64,000 nucleotides of DNA from Cyclobacterium sp. 1_MG-2023 (GCF_030546805.1 NZ_JAUOPC010000004.1:186001-250000); one strand, 5' to 3'. Positions 43,500 to 54,104 are shown, numbered from the stretch's first letter. Notes: generated from the letters alone by a model not told the origin. A program made the numbers and translations.

Positions 43500-46400
43500 T
43501 TACTGAGAAATTTTCTCAGCAACCCAGTTTTTAGCGTTTATAAAGGCATTGATCCAAGGGCTAACCTCCTCATTCTGTAAGTCTTCAGGGTAATATGGCC
43601 AGTTCCAAGGGGCAATTGCCCTTTCAATATGTGGCATGATTGCCAGGTGGCGGCCATCTTTTGACAACAAACCTGCAACATTATGGTCTGATCCGTTGGG
43701 ATTTCCGGGGTATGCGCTGTAAGAATACTCCATACCAAAATTGTAACTTTCTTTTTCTTCCGGAAGGTAGAATTTACCTTCTCCATGTGCTACCCATACC
43801 CCTAGTCTTAAACCGGACAAGGAGCCAAACATTACAGAATCATTCTCAGGAATGTTCACATTCACAAATGACGACTCAAACTTATGACTGTCGTTGTGAA
43901 GCATTTTGGTTTTTTGTTCATGCTCAGGATTGATCAGGTTCAATTCAACCATTAGCTGACATCCATTACAAACACCTAAACTCAATGTGTCTTTTCTGGC
44001 GTAAAAATTATCCAAAGCATTTTTAGCTTTCTCATTGTAAAGAAAAGCTCCGGCCCATCCTTTGGCTGAACCTAAAACGTCAGAATTTGAGAAGCCACCC
44101 ACAAAGACGATCATGTTTACATCTTCAAGGTTCTCTCTACCTGAGATCAGGTCAGTCATGTGGATGTCTTTGACATCAAATCCGGCCAACCACAAGGAAT
44201 AAGCCATCTCTCTATCTCCATTGACTCCTTTTTCACGAATAATCGCTGCTTTGGCACCCGTGGTTGTTTTCCTATTGGGGTCCAAATTCAATGCTTCGTA
44301 AGTCCCTTTCCATTGCTCAGGAAAGGTATAGTTCAAAGGTTGATTTTTATAATTGTCAAATCGATCCTTGGCCAGTTCCATTCCTGACTGTTGTTGATCC
44401 AACAAATAGGAGGATTTGTACCAAATATCTCTCAATACTGATACTTCCCAAGACTTATTCAAACCATCAATGTGAATGGTGCCTGAAGCATTTACAGTTG
44501 CAATTTCCACAGCAGACACCCCTTGTGAATTCAATAATGAAGAGACATCGTCCGCATCCTTTACCTGAATGACCAAGCCCGGGTTTTCTGCAAATAAGGC
44601 TTTGATCAAATCTTTTTCCTTAAGATTTGAAGTATGAATATCTAAGCCCGTATTCTGGTCAGGGAAACACATTTCCAATAAGGTAGTGATCAAACCGCCG
44701 GATGAAATGTCATGACCAGCTAGTACTTTGTTTTGTTTGATAAGGCCCTGAATGGTTGCAAAGGCACTTTTAAAATAGGCTGCATCCTTTATGTTCGGTA
44801 CTTCGTTACCAATTTTATTTAGTGATTGGGCAAAGGAGCTGCCTCCCAATTTTGCTTCATCCTTAGACAAATCTATGTATAGCAATGTTGATTCAGGGCT
44901 AGCCTTCAAGCTAGGAGAAATAACATTGTTAATGTCCGAACATTCTCCAACAGTGGAAATGATAACCGTTCCGGGGGATTTTACCGTTTGACCACTTGGG
45001 TATTTCTGGGTCATGGATAAGGAGTCTTTTCCCGTAGGAATGTTTATCCCCAAAGCGATAGCAAAATCACTAGTGGATTCAACTGCCCTGTATAACCTGT
45101 CGTTTTCCCCTTCGTTTTTGGCTGGCCACATCCAGTTGGCACTTAGGGACACTCCTTTAAGTCCATCGGTTAGCGGAGCCCATATTAAGTTGGTAAGTGC
45201 TTCTGCTATTGCCAATCTAGATCCCGCTTCAGGACTTACTAAAGCGGCTATAGGAGAATGTCCGATTGAAGTAGCTATTCCTTTATTTCCCGAATAATCC
45301 ATGGCCATCACTGCCACATTATTTAGCGGGAGTTGAAGTGATCCGGTCGTTTGTTGCTTGGCTACCCTACCGGTAACCGACCTATCTACTTTGTTGGTGA
45401 GCCAGTCTTTGCAAGCCACTGCTTCTAATTGCAGTACATTGGTCAAATATTGCTCAAAATCCTGAACTTTGTATTCAGGTGCTGTGAAATTTTGCTTGGC
45501 CTTTTTGTCCACCAAAACAGTTTTTGGGGAAGAACCAAACATATGATTCAAACTCCAGTCTACCGGTTTTTCACCGGTTTGTGTATTCTCAAACTTAAAT
45601 TGCATGTCCCCGGTCGTCTGGCCAATATTATAAAATGGCGCTCTTTCACGGTCTGCAATCTTCTTTATCTTTGCGAGATGGCTATCCTTAACCACCAATC
45701 CCATTCTTTCTTGGGATTCATTTCCAATGATTTCTTTGGCAGAAAGTGTGGGGTCCCCAACGGGCAATTTTTCCAAATTAATGGTTCCACCAGTATTCTC
45801 CACCAACTCTGAAAGGCAGTTTAGGTGGCCACCTGCGCCATGGTCATGGATAGAAATAATGGGGTTGTCGTCACTTTCAGCCAATGCCCTGATGACATTT
45901 GATACTCTTTTCTGCATCTCAGGATTTGATCGCTGAATAGCATTCATCTCCAAAGAAAGGCTTAATTCACCGGTGTTTAGCGAGGAAACTGCAGATCCTC
46001 CCATGCCAATTCTGTAATTGTCTCCGCCCATCAGAACAATACGATCCCCTTTTTCAGGATTGTTTTTATGGCTATAAGGTGCTGCTGTAAACCCAACTCC
46101 TCCAGCCTGCATAATGACTTTATCGAAACCCCAATCCAGCTCTCCTTCTTTGTGCTCAAAAGTCATCAGACTTCCACAAATGATAGGCTGGCCAAATTTA
46201 TTTCCAAAATCGCTGGCACCGTTTGAAGCTTTGATAAGGATGTCCATTGGGGATTGGTAGAGCCATTTTCGTTCTTCAAGGTCCTTTTCCCAACTTCTTC
46301 CAGCTTCTGACCTCGGGTATGAAGTCATATATACCGCTGTTCCGGCCAAAGGGATTGAGGCGGTACCACCTGCCATCCTGTCTCTAATTTCTCCACCTGA

Positions 46401-47192
46401 GCCTGTAGCAGCACCATTAAAAGGCTCTACTGTTGTAGGGAAGTTATGGGTTTCGGCTTTCAATGAAAGGACGGTATCTATTTCTTTAATCTCAAAAAAA
46501 TCTGCCTTTTCTGAAGATTTTGGCGCAAACTGAAGCGCCCTAGGTCCTTTAACGAAAGCAACGTTATCACTATAGGCAGAAACGATCCCATTTTTATTGG
46601 CCTTTGAGGTTGCCTTGATCAACTGAAACAAGGTCATGGGTTTTTCCTCTCCATCCAGTATAAAAGTGCCATTAAAGATCTTGTGCCTACAATGTTCTGA
46701 ATTTACTTGACTGAAACCAAAAACTTCACTATCCGTTAATGGTCGCTCCAAAGATTGACGAACCCCTTCTAAATAAGCTACTTCTTCTTTACTTAATGCC
46801 AGGCCTTCTTTCTCATTGTAGGTGTGGATATCCTCAATATATTGTATAGGATCCGGGGTTTTAGCAATTGCAAAAACCTCTTGGTCAAGTCCTTTGTACT
46901 TTCGCTGAAGCATAGGGTCGAAAGAACTACCTTCAATCCACGGGTAGAAGGCCTCGATCCTAAGAATCCCTTTTATTCCCATATTTTGGCTTATTTCAAC
47001 CGCATTGGTAGACCAAGGGGTAATCATTTCCTTTCTTGGACCAATAAACTCGCCGGGAATTTTAAGGTCTTCCAAATGGACAGCACCTCCAAATAGCCAG
47101 TTTAATTTCTCAAGCTCATTGTTTTTGTACGCTTCAGTGGTTTCCAAAGCGTAAATGGTCTTCTCCGGGGATTGAAAAAACAAAATCTTCAT
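43500..47192 (-). CDS. purL: Phosphoribosylformylglycinamidine synthase (single-chain PurL)
   Basis: The 1230-residue enzyme joins synthetase and glutaminase in one chain and makes FGAM from FGAR, glutamine and ATP in purine synthesis. Motifs include SEHCRHKIFNG and VEPFNGAATGSGGEIRDRMAGG (synthase part), GGDNYRIGMGGSAVSS, ISIHDHGAGGHLN, PTGKDSLSM, and in the C-terminal class I amidotransferase GVCNGCQLMVELNL with the catalytic Cys. A terminator follows. It lies opposite the TetR gene. The length is near that of other Bacteroidota single-chain enzymes and slightly shorter than the E. coli protein. Confidence 0.96.
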   Translation of the reverse strand: MKILFFQSPEKTIYALETTEAYKNNELEKLNWLFGGAVHLEDLKIPGEFIGPRKEMITPWSTNAVEISQNMGIKGILRIEAFYPWIEGSSFDPMLQRKYKGLDQEVFAIAKTPDPIQYIEDIHTYNEKEGLALSKEEVAYLEGVRQSLERPLTDSEVFGFSQVNSEHCRHKIFNGTFILDGEEKPMTLFQLIKATSKANKNGIVSAYSDNVAFVKGPRALQFAPKSSEKADFFEIKEIDTVLSLKAETHNFPTTVEPFNGAATGSGGEIRDRMAGGTASIPLAGTAVYMTSYPRSEAGRSWEKDLEERKWLYQSPMDILIKASNGASDFGNKFGQPIICGSLMTFEHKEGELDWGFDKVIMQAGGVGFTAAPYSHKNNPEKGDRIVLMGGDNYRIGMGGSAVSSLNTGELSLSLEMNAIQRSNPEMQKRVSNVIRALAESDDNPIISIHDHGAGGHLNCLSELVENTGGTINLEKLPVGDPTLSAKEIIGNESQERMGLVVKDSHLAKIKKIADRERAPFYNIGQTTGDMQFKFENTQTGEKPVDWSLNHMFGSSPKTVLVDKKAKQNFTAPEYKVQDFEQYLTNVLQLEAVACKDWLTNKVDRSVTGRVAKQQTTGSLQLPLNNVAVMAMDYSGNKGIATSIGHSPIAALVSPEAGSRLAIAEALTNLIWAPLTDGLKGVSLSANWMWPAKNEGENDRLYRAVESTSDFAIALGINIPTGKDSLSMTQKYPSGQTVKSPGTVIISTVGECSDINNVISPSLKASPESTLLYIDLSKDEAKLGGSSFAQSLNKIGNEVPNIKDAAYFKSAFATIQGLIKQNKVLAGHDISSGGLITTLLEMCFPDQNTGLDIHTSNLKEKDLIKALFAENPGLVIQVKDADDVSSLLNSQGVSAVEIATVNASGTIHIDGLNKSWEVSVLRDIWYKSSYLLDQQQSGMELAKDRFDNYKNQPLNYTFPEQWKGTYEALNLDPNRKTTTGAKAAIIREKGVNGDREMAYSLWLAGFDVKDIHMTDLISGRENLEDVNMIVFVGGFSNSDVLGSAKGWAGAFLYNEKAKNALDNFYARKDTLSLGVCNGCQLMVELNLINPEHEQKTKMLHNDSHKFESSFVNVNIPENDSVMFGSLSGLRLGVWVAHGEGKFYLPEEKESYNFGMEYSYSAYPGNPNGSDHNVAGLLSKDGRHLAIMPHIERAIAPWNWPYYPEDLQNEEVSPWINAFINAKNWVAEKISQ

Positions 47193-47536
47193 AAAGGGAT
47201 CGATAGCTTTTTTTGAATGGGCAAATGTACAAAATTGGTTTTAAAATTTCGCAGTGCAGGTGGAGTAAGAAACTGATTAGCCAGTATAACTTGAAAAAAA
47301 CACGGATTGCCCCTAAGTCAAAGAAATAAAAAGGATGAAATTGCCCTTCTTGCTTCAAGTTTAAGCAGGAAGAAATCTTCAGAAACCCAATTTAATATAG
47401 CCTTTTTGCAAAAAATAAATAGTTCCTTTGTAGAGCAAAGAAAAATGAGTGTAAAAATTATAGAAATTCTTGAAGAAACTCTGAACCTTTTGATAGTTTC
47501 TCTAGTTTATTCCCTGAGTTAATTATTAAGGGATAT
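47193..47536. other. Divergent spacer between purL and the TetR gene
   Basis: The 344-base spacer carries a -7 box for purL (47222-47229). The right half is expected to hold the TetR operon promoter and operator; no clear inverted repeat stands out. A 71-codon frame at 47307-47522 has no homolog-like features and is not annotated. Confidence 0.4.
47222..47229 (-). promoter_or_regulatory. Candidate -7 box for purL
   Basis: Minus-strand TACATTTG (47229 to 47222) matches TAnnTTTG and lies 29 bases before the ATG. The -33 element is weak (CTG at 22 bases upstream). Confidence 0.35.
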
Positions 47537-48145
47537 TTGGAAACGAGACAAAATATAATTCGAATAGCACTAGAAAATTTTTTAGTGTATGGGGTAAGAG
47601 CAGTCACTATGGATGAGATAGCCAGGATTGCGGGAATATCTAAAAAAACAATTTATGAAGAGTTCTCAAGTAAGGAAGAATTGGTTAATGCTGCCATAGA
47701 GGCAACAATAAAAGAGTACAGGTGTGATTTAGATGAGATGGAAAGCATTGATGAAAGTGCCATTGACCATTTATTGCGAATGACAAGGTATCTAAGGGAG
47801 GCATTTACCCGTATGAATCCATTGTTAATGCAAGATATTCAAAGGTTTTATCCGAAATGCTGGCTAAAAGTAAATGAATTTAAAACGGAAAAAGTACTTC
47901 AAAATATTATTATGGTATTAGAAAAAGGAAAGGAATCCGGAGATTTCCGAACGGAGATCAATTCAGAGTTATTGGCTTATATGCGAATGGACCAGATCAC
48001 AAACACTTTAACTTTCAATTATTCAAAGTCGAGCTTTAGCTTACTTGATTGCCAATTGGCAGTTTTAGATCATTTTATACATGGAATTCTTACTGACCAG
48101 GGAAGGTCAAATTACTATAAAAAACTACAAACTCAGGAATTTTAA
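47537..48145 (+). CDS. TetR/AcrR-family transcriptional regulator
   Basis: The 202-residue protein has a TetR helix-turn-helix: TRQNIIRIALENFLVYGVRAVTMDEIARIAGISKKTIYEEFSSKEELV. The start is read as TTG at 47537, because the frame has no ATG or GTG before the HTH and is open from 47474; AAGGGA at 47528-47533 may help ribosome binding. The ligand-binding C-terminal half is variable. It is followed 4 bases later by TolC, MFP and RND genes, so it most likely represses its own operon and is released by a pump substrate. The start choice is moderately sure. Confidence 0.85.
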   Translation: METRQNIIRIALENFLVYGVRAVTMDEIARIAGISKKTIYEEFSSKEELVNAAIEATIKEYRCDLDEMESIDESAIDHLLRMTRYLREAFTRMNPLLMQDIQRFYPKCWLKVNEFKTEKVLQNIIMVLEKGKESGDFRTEINSELLAYMRMDQITNTLTFNYSKSSFSLLDCQLAVLDHFIHGILTDQGRSNYYKKLQTQEF

Positions 48146-48149
48146 CTTT

Positions 48150-49496
48150 ATGAATTTTAAACCAATTATTCTTTCCCTAACAATTTGGCTATTGGGACAT
48201 TGGTTTGCGGAGGTTCAAGCCCAGCAACCGTCTTTTTCTTTAGAAGAAAGTGTGAACTATGCGATAGAAAATAACGCAGAAGCCCAGAGCGCAAGATTAG
48301 AAATACAAGCTGCAAAAGGTTTGATCGGAGAACGAACCTCAGAGGGACTCCCTCAAATTACTACTAGGGTCAATACAACCAAAAACCTTGTAGTACCTAT
48401 TACCCCATTTCCTGCTCAATTTTCGGACCCGGAAGCTCCTGAAGGTACATTTATAGGTATTCAGTTTTCACCTGTTTATTCTGCTAATTTGACAGCAACC
48501 GTGAGTCAAATGATTTTCAACGGTTCTTATTTCATTGGTCTTAAAGCTGCTAAAACGTACAAGCAATTGGTGGAGTTTGACAAGGAGTTTACTGATCTTG
48601 AAGTGATAGAAAATGTAAAGAAAGCCTATTTTTCTGTGTTGGTAAGTGAAGAACGAGAAACATTGATTCAGGCAAATTTGAATCGCTTAGACACCTTATT
48701 AAAGGAAACTGAAATTCTCTATGAAGAAGGTTTTGCCGAAAAAATTGACGTGACGAGAATAAGGGTTCAAAACAATAATATTAGAACAGAACTAAACAAG
48801 GCCAAAACTTCTACGAGTGTTAGCAAGGCCCTTTTAAAGTTGCAGATGGGCTTACCTGAGGAAGAGGAAATTGTATTGACCGATAAGCTTGATGATTTTA
48901 CTCAATACCTTGAAACCCAAAGATTGTTAAATGAAGAAGGGCAACAAAGGGTTGAGGTAGATCAAATCAATATCAACTACGATTTGGCAGTCTTGGATTT
49001 AAAAAACAATCAAATCCAATACATGCCACGTTTGGATGCCAATTACACCTTCCAAAGAAATGCTTTTGGAGGGAATTTCTCAAAGCTATGGTCAGGAGAT
49101 TGGTATACCGGTTCAATTTTAGGAGTTACATTAGAAATTCCAATTTTCGATGGGTTTCTCAAAAAGCATAAAATCCAGCAAAATAGGGTGCAAATGAGGC
49201 AACTCGAAGTTCAAAAAGAGTTCACCTTGCAAAACATCCAACTGGAAAAATTTCAGGCCAAACAGAATTTGATCAACAGCTTACAAGAATTGGAAGTGCA
49301 AAAAGAAAACAGGGATTTGGCGCTGGAGGTTTTCAATATGGCGAAAATAAAATACCAGGAAGGGGTTGGGTCTAACCTTGAGGTAGTGGAAGCAGATGCC
49401 ACACTCAAAGAGGCGGAGACCAATTATTTTTCTGCACTTTATGATACATTTATCGCAAGAGTAGATTTAGAGAAAGCATTGGGAATATTAAAATAA
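48150..49496 (+). CDS. TolC-like outer membrane factor of the second efflux pump
   Basis: The 448-residue protein begins at ATG 48150 (MNFKPIILSLTIWLLGHWFAEVQAQ), giving a normal signal peptide; a longer frame from 48081 overlaps the TetR gene and is not expected. The mature part has the TolC layout with two OEP halves, beginning SLEESVNYAIENNAEAQSARLEI and including VIENVKKAYFSVLVSEE and YQEGVGSNLEVVEADATLKEAE. It forms the exit duct of the pump encoded next. It lies 4 bases after the regulator and 14 bases before the membrane-fusion gene. Confidence 0.9.
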   Translation: MNFKPIILSLTIWLLGHWFAEVQAQQPSFSLEESVNYAIENNAEAQSARLEIQAAKGLIGERTSEGLPQITTRVNTTKNLVVPITPFPAQFSDPEAPEGTFIGIQFSPVYSANLTATVSQMIFNGSYFIGLKAAKTYKQLVEFDKEFTDLEVIENVKKAYFSVLVSEERETLIQANLNRLDTLLKETEILYEEGFAEKIDVTRIRVQNNNIRTELNKAKTSTSVSKALLKLQMGLPEEEEIVLTDKLDDFTQYLETQRLLNEEGQQRVEVDQININYDLAVLDLKNNQIQYMPRLDANYTFQRNAFGGNFSKLWSGDWYTGSILGVTLEIPIFDGFLKKHKIQQNRVQMRQLEVQKEFTLQNIQLEKFQAKQNLINSLQELEVQKENRDLALEVFNMAKIKYQEGVGSNLEVVEADATLKEAETNYFSALYDTFIARVDLEKALGILK

Positions 49497-49510
49497 GAAA
49501 AGGATTATAC

Positions 49511-50650
49511 ATGTTTATGAAAAATACATTTAAGTTTTTAACCCTATCCCTTGCGCTGGGAATGTTTTCTTGCGCTCAGCAAGAAGAAGATGATCTTTCT
49601 TCCAAAAAAAGCCAATTGGAAGAATTCAAATCTGAATCAGCAGCCTTAAAAGTTAAGATCGAAGAATTGGAGGAAGAGATTTCTTCTTTGGATCCGGAAT
49701 TTCGGAAAAATCGTAGGAAATCAGTATTGGTAACCACCGTAAAACCCGAAGTAGGTAAATTTGAACATTATGTGGAAGTGACCGGTTCTGTACTTTCCAA
49801 AAAGAATGTAAACATCAGTGCAGAAGTTTCAGGAAGGGTAGAAGAGATTGTTACACGGGAAGGCATGTCTGTAAGAAAAGGCCAAGTGATCGCCAGAATA
49901 GATGCAGAGTCCATAGAAAGAAATTTGGATGAAATCAATACCCAGCTTGAACTAGCCAGAACAATTTTTGAAAAACAAGAAAGACTTTGGAATCAAAAAA
50001 TAGGTACTGAAATTCAATATTTAGAGGCTAAAAACAGGAAAGAAACCCTTGAGAAAAACCTTGCTTCTATTGAACTTCAAAAGGATAGAACTACCATTAC
50101 TGCCCCATTTAATGGAACAGTAGAAGAACTTACTGTAAGGGTAGGGGAATTGGTGCAGCCAGGTTCTCCTGTAGTTAATTTTGTCGGAGAGGATGATTTA
50201 TTTATTGAGGGAGATATCTCAGAAAGATTTGTCGGAATTTTGAATAAAGGTGATTCTGTAAGTATTTACTTCCCTTCTATAGACAAGAATATTAATACCA
50301 AAGTAACTGCGATTGGGGCAATTATTAATCCGGATAACAGAACATTTAAAGTAGAGGTTTTTCTGCCTAAAGTTGAAAACGTAAAGCCAAATATGATTTC
50401 GGTTTTAAATATTCAGGATTATAATGTTGATGAGGCGGTAACAGTTCCTACTTACCTCATTCTTAAAGACAATAAAGGAAGTTATGTTTTTGTGGTTGAA
50501 AAAGGCGTTGCACACAAAAAATATGTGGAAAGAGGATTGACCTATGAAGGACATACTGAAATCACTAAAGGTTTAGATGGTTCGGAAACTCTTATTGATA
50601 AAGGTTTTAGGGAAGTAGGAGATAATTTTAATGTAAAAATCTCATCTTAA
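49511..50650 (+). CDS. RND membrane-fusion lipoprotein of the second pump
   Basis: The 379-residue adapter has a lipobox (LALGMFSC, Cys21), a predicted short coiled coil at residues about 26-65 before the lipoyl-like core (VNISAEVSGRVEEIVTREGMSVRKGQVIARI), a helical hairpin (100-160), the second lipoyl half (APFNGTVEELTVRVGELVQPGS) and a beta-barrel domain. The extra N-terminal coil is longer than in AcrA. It links the RND pump (8 bases downstream) to the TolC protein. ATG at residue 3 is an alternative start. Confidence 0.92.
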   Translation: MFMKNTFKFLTLSLALGMFSCAQQEEDDLSSKKSQLEEFKSESAALKVKIEELEEEISSLDPEFRKNRRKSVLVTTVKPEVGKFEHYVEVTGSVLSKKNVNISAEVSGRVEEIVTREGMSVRKGQVIARIDAESIERNLDEINTQLELARTIFEKQERLWNQKIGTEIQYLEAKNRKETLEKNLASIELQKDRTTITAPFNGTVEELTVRVGELVQPGSPVVNFVGEDDLFIEGDISERFVGILNKGDSVSIYFPSIDKNINTKVTAIGAIINPDNRTFKVEVFLPKVENVKPNMISVLNIQDYNVDEAVTVPTYLILKDNKGSYVFVVEKGVAHKKYVERGLTYEGHTEITKGLDGSETLIDKGFREVGDNFNVKISS

Positions 50651-50657
50651 TTGTAAT

Positions 50658-53600
50658 ATGGCTTCAGAAGAAAACAAGAAAAAAGGAGTAATCAGAGAAT
50701 TTGGGATTTCCTCACTGTCGGTTGATAACAGGACCAGTGTGGTAATTCTTACGTTGATTATTACCTTCCTAGGGATGTTTGCCTACAGGACCATGCCTAA
50801 AGAAAGTTTTCCGGAAATAGTGATTCCTACGGTTTATGTAGGTACAGCTTATCCCGGGAACTCACCCGTAGACATGGAAAACCTGATTTCCAGACCCATA
50901 GAAAAAGAGTTGAAATCCATTAATAACTTAAAAGATGTAAGCTCCACTTCCATCCAGGATTTTTCATCAATCGTGGTTGAGTTTAATCCCAATGTGGAAA
51001 TATCCAAGGCCATACAGGATGTTAAAGATGCTGTAGATAAAGCAAAAAGTGAGCTGCCGAATGATTTGGACAGGGATCCGGATGTATTGGAGGTCAACAC
51101 TTCAGAGTTTCCAATAATGAATGTAAATATTTCAGGAAACTATACAGAGCAAGAGCTTAAGACCTATGGTGAGTATTTGGAAGATGAGATCGAAAAATTA
51201 ACAGAAATATCCAGTGCTGACTTGAGTGGAACGATTGAACGTGAAATTCGGATCAATGCAGATCTCTATAAAATGGAAGCTTTAGGGGTTACTTTTTCCG
51301 ATATCTCAAGTGCAGTTTCTGACGAGAATGTTACCATTTCCGGTGGTAATATATTATCAGGTGATTACCGAAGGACATTAAGAATAGATGGTGAATTTGA
51401 CAAACCTATAGAAATAGAAGATGTAATTGTCAAAACTGAGAATAACAATATTGTTTACCTTAGAGATGTAGCCGAAGTAGAAGATACTTATAAGGAAAGA
51501 GAAAGTTTTGCTAGAAGTAAGAAGTTACCTGTAGTTACAATTAATGTGATCAAAAGAAGTGGCGAAAACCTATTGGACGCTTCTGATAAAATTAAGGCCC
51601 TTATTGAGGAAGTGAAAATTAATAAGTTCCCTGAGGATTTGGAAGTAACCATTACAAATGATCAATCCAAAGCTACCCGTTCTCAGGTGGATAATTTAGA
51701 AAACAGTATCATTTCGGGTGTTATCCTTGTGGTTTTGGTATTGATGTTTTTTCTTGGATTTAGAAATGCCCTTTTTGTGGGGATTGCCATTCCATTGTCC
51801 ATGTTCATATCCTTTTTAGTGCTTAACTCCTTGGGAGTGACACTAAACTTAATGGTATTGTTCTCTTTAATACTTGCCTTGGGCATGTTGGTAGATAACG
51901 GTATTGTGGTCGTAGAAAATGTTTATAGATTGATGCAGGAGGGTAAGTCTGCAGTCAGGGCGGCTAAAGAGGGTGTTGGTGAAGTGGCTTGGCCTATAAT
52001 TACTTCTACTGCTACCACACTTGCGGCTTTTCTTCCTTTAGCATTTTGGGATAGTATTATCGGGGAGTTTATGAAATACCTTCCCATTACTCTTATTATA
52101 GTATTGTCTTCTTCCTTGTTTGTAGCGCTTGTAATCAATCCTGTATTGACAGCACTTTTCATGAAGGTTCAGGATGTCGACAAGAAAAAGCCTGTTCAAC
52201 GACCAATGATAGTTGCCGCTGTCTTGACCTTTCTGGCCATAATATGTTATTTTATCACTTGGATAGCTTTTGGGAACTTACTTTTCCTCGCTGCAATTTT
52301 AATCATTTTCAATGTTTTCTTTCTGAGAAGAGCTATCAAGTGGTTCCAGAATGTGTTTTTGGTGCAATTGGAAGACATGTACGAAAAGACATTGTATTTC
52401 GCATTAAAGGGGTTTTGGCCTTATCTCTTGTTTGGGGGGACCTTTATTCTTTTGGTAATGTCATTGATGTTACTTTATGTGAGTGCTCCGAAAACATTGT
52501 TTTTCCCGGACAATCAACCGGCCTTGATAAATATCTATATAGAAAAACCAATTGGAACGGATATTACTTCTACCAACAGTTTTGTGGAAGAGTTTGAAGA
52601 TGATCTGTATGCTCTACTTGAGCCATATGATGAAATCATAGAGTCTGTAATAACCCAAATTGGAGAAGGAACCGGAGATCCTATGGAAGGACCTAGTCAG
52701 GCATCAACTCCTCATAAGGCCAAAGTGACGATTGGTTTTGAAGAGTATCAATTCAGAGAAGGGATCAATACCAATGAGATCATGGAGAAGATTAGGGAAT
52801 TGGCCGAAGGGTATCCAGGTGTATTGATGACCGTGGGCAAGCAACAAAATGGACCTCCTGTTGGTAAACCTATTAATATTGAAGTTACAGGAGAAAACTT
52901 TGAACAACTTATTACCTATGTGAATTCAGTCAGAGAACATATCAATGAGTCAGGGATCCAAGGTATAGAGGAGTTGAAGTCTGATTTGGAGCTAGGAAAC
53001 CCTGAGTTGATTTTAAACATAGACAGGGAAAAATCCAGACGTTTTGGATTGTCTACAGCCACTATCGCCAATGAATTGAGGACCGCCCTTTTCGGCTTGG
53101 AAGTTTCTAAATTTAAGGAAGGGGAAGATGATTACCCTATTCAGCTAAGATTAGCGGATAAATTCAGGTATGATATCAATGCTTTACTTAACAAGAAAAT
53201 TAGCTTTAGAGATAAGTTTGGAAATAAAAAGGAAATACCGATTTCTTCTGTTGCTAGCTTGGAATACAGTTCTACCTATGGTTCTGTCAAAAGGAAAGAC
53301 TTGGAGAGGGTTATTACTTTATTTTCAAACGTAAATGATGGGTACAATGCCACAGAAATTAACAACCAAATCAAGCGGTTGTTGCAGGATTTTGAAGTAC
53401 CGGAGGGAATCAATATTAGCTTTACCGGTGAGCAAGAAGAACAAGCTAAATCGGCTGAATTTTTGACAAGAGCACTATTGATCTCGGTTTCTTTAATATT
53501 CCTTATTATAGTTGCGCAATTCAACTCCATTACCACTCCATTTATTATTATGGCTTCGGTAATTCTAAGTACAATTGGAGTGTTTTTAGGCTTGGTGATT

Positions 53601-54065
53601 TTTAATATGGACTTTGTGGTAATCATGACAGGAATAGGGATAATATCCTTGGCTGGTGTGGTGGTAAACAATGCCATTGTATTGATCGATTATACAGACC
53701 TTATCAGGTCAAGAAAACGTGACGAGCTTAATATTTCTGAAGATCAAAACCTTTCCAAAGAAGACCTTTTAGACAGTATAGTAAAAGGTGGGAAAACCAG
53801 ACTTAGACCAGTGTTATTAACCGCTGTAACCACGGTGTTAGGCCTGATTCCACTGGCCATAGGTATGAATATTGATTTTTATGGATTGCTGTCTTCATTT
53901 GAGCCCAAGTTCTATATTGGGGGTGATAATGCAGACTTCTGGGGACCAATGGCATGGACAGTAATATTTGGCCTAACCTTTGCGACCTTTTTAACGTTAG
54001 TAGTAGTACCTGTCATGTATTTATTGGCAGATAAATTAAATATGGCTGTTCGAAAGAACAGTTGA
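50658..54065 (+). CDS. RND transporter with altered proton-relay residues
   Basis: The 1135-residue inner-membrane transporter has the AcrB layout: N-terminal helix (SVVILTLIITFLGMFAYRTMP), two periplasmic porter/docking halves and two helix bundles. Where AcrB has the D407/D408 pair, the sequence reads LGMLVDNGIVVVEN (Asp413 then Asn414), and where AcrB has Lys940 it reads GVVVNNAIVLID (Asn1004). It also has extra sequence around residues 500-560 between the halves (KKPVQRPMIVAAVLTFLAIICYF). It is the last gene of the TetR operon. Substrate unknown; the coupling ion may not be the usual proton path. Confidence 0.93.
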   Translation: MASEENKKKGVIREFGISSLSVDNRTSVVILTLIITFLGMFAYRTMPKESFPEIVIPTVYVGTAYPGNSPVDMENLISRPIEKELKSINNLKDVSSTSIQDFSSIVVEFNPNVEISKAIQDVKDAVDKAKSELPNDLDRDPDVLEVNTSEFPIMNVNISGNYTEQELKTYGEYLEDEIEKLTEISSADLSGTIEREIRINADLYKMEALGVTFSDISSAVSDENVTISGGNILSGDYRRTLRIDGEFDKPIEIEDVIVKTENNNIVYLRDVAEVEDTYKERESFARSKKLPVVTINVIKRSGENLLDASDKIKALIEEVKINKFPEDLEVTITNDQSKATRSQVDNLENSIISGVILVVLVLMFFLGFRNALFVGIAIPLSMFISFLVLNSLGVTLNLMVLFSLILALGMLVDNGIVVVENVYRLMQEGKSAVRAAKEGVGEVAWPIITSTATTLAAFLPLAFWDSIIGEFMKYLPITLIIVLSSSLFVALVINPVLTALFMKVQDVDKKKPVQRPMIVAAVLTFLAIICYFITWIAFGNLLFLAAILIIFNVFFLRRAIKWFQNVFLVQLEDMYEKTLYFALKGFWPYLLFGGTFILLVMSLMLLYVSAPKTLFFPDNQPALINIYIEKPIGTDITSTNSFVEEFEDDLYALLEPYDEIIESVITQIGEGTGDPMEGPSQASTPHKAKVTIGFEEYQFREGINTNEIMEKIRELAEGYPGVLMTVGKQQNGPPVGKPINIEVTGENFEQLITYVNSVREHINESGIQGIEELKSDLELGNPELILNIDREKSRRFGLSTATIANELRTALFGLEVSKFKEGEDDYPIQLRLADKFRYDINALLNKKISFRDKFGNKKEIPISSVASLEYSSTYGSVKRKDLERVITLFSNVNDGYNATEINNQIKRLLQDFEVPEGINISFTGEQEEQAKSAEFLTRALLISVSLIFLIIVAQFNSITTPFIIMASVILSTIGVFLGLVIFNMDFVVIMTGIGIISLAGVVVNNAIVLIDYTDLIRSRKRDELNISEDQNLSKEDLLDSIVKGGKTRLRPVLLTAVTTVLGLIPLAIGMNIDFYGLLSSFEPKFYIGGDNADFWGPMAWTVIFGLTFATFLTLVVVPVMYLLADKLNMAVRKNS

Positions 54066-54104
54066 TTAGATTTAATTAAAGGTTGGTGGTTTTTTTAAGT
54101 GTTC

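Noticed and set aside
47307-47522. A small open frame before the TetR gene
   Set aside because: No homolog-like features; it probably reflects open reading by chance in AT-rich DNA.
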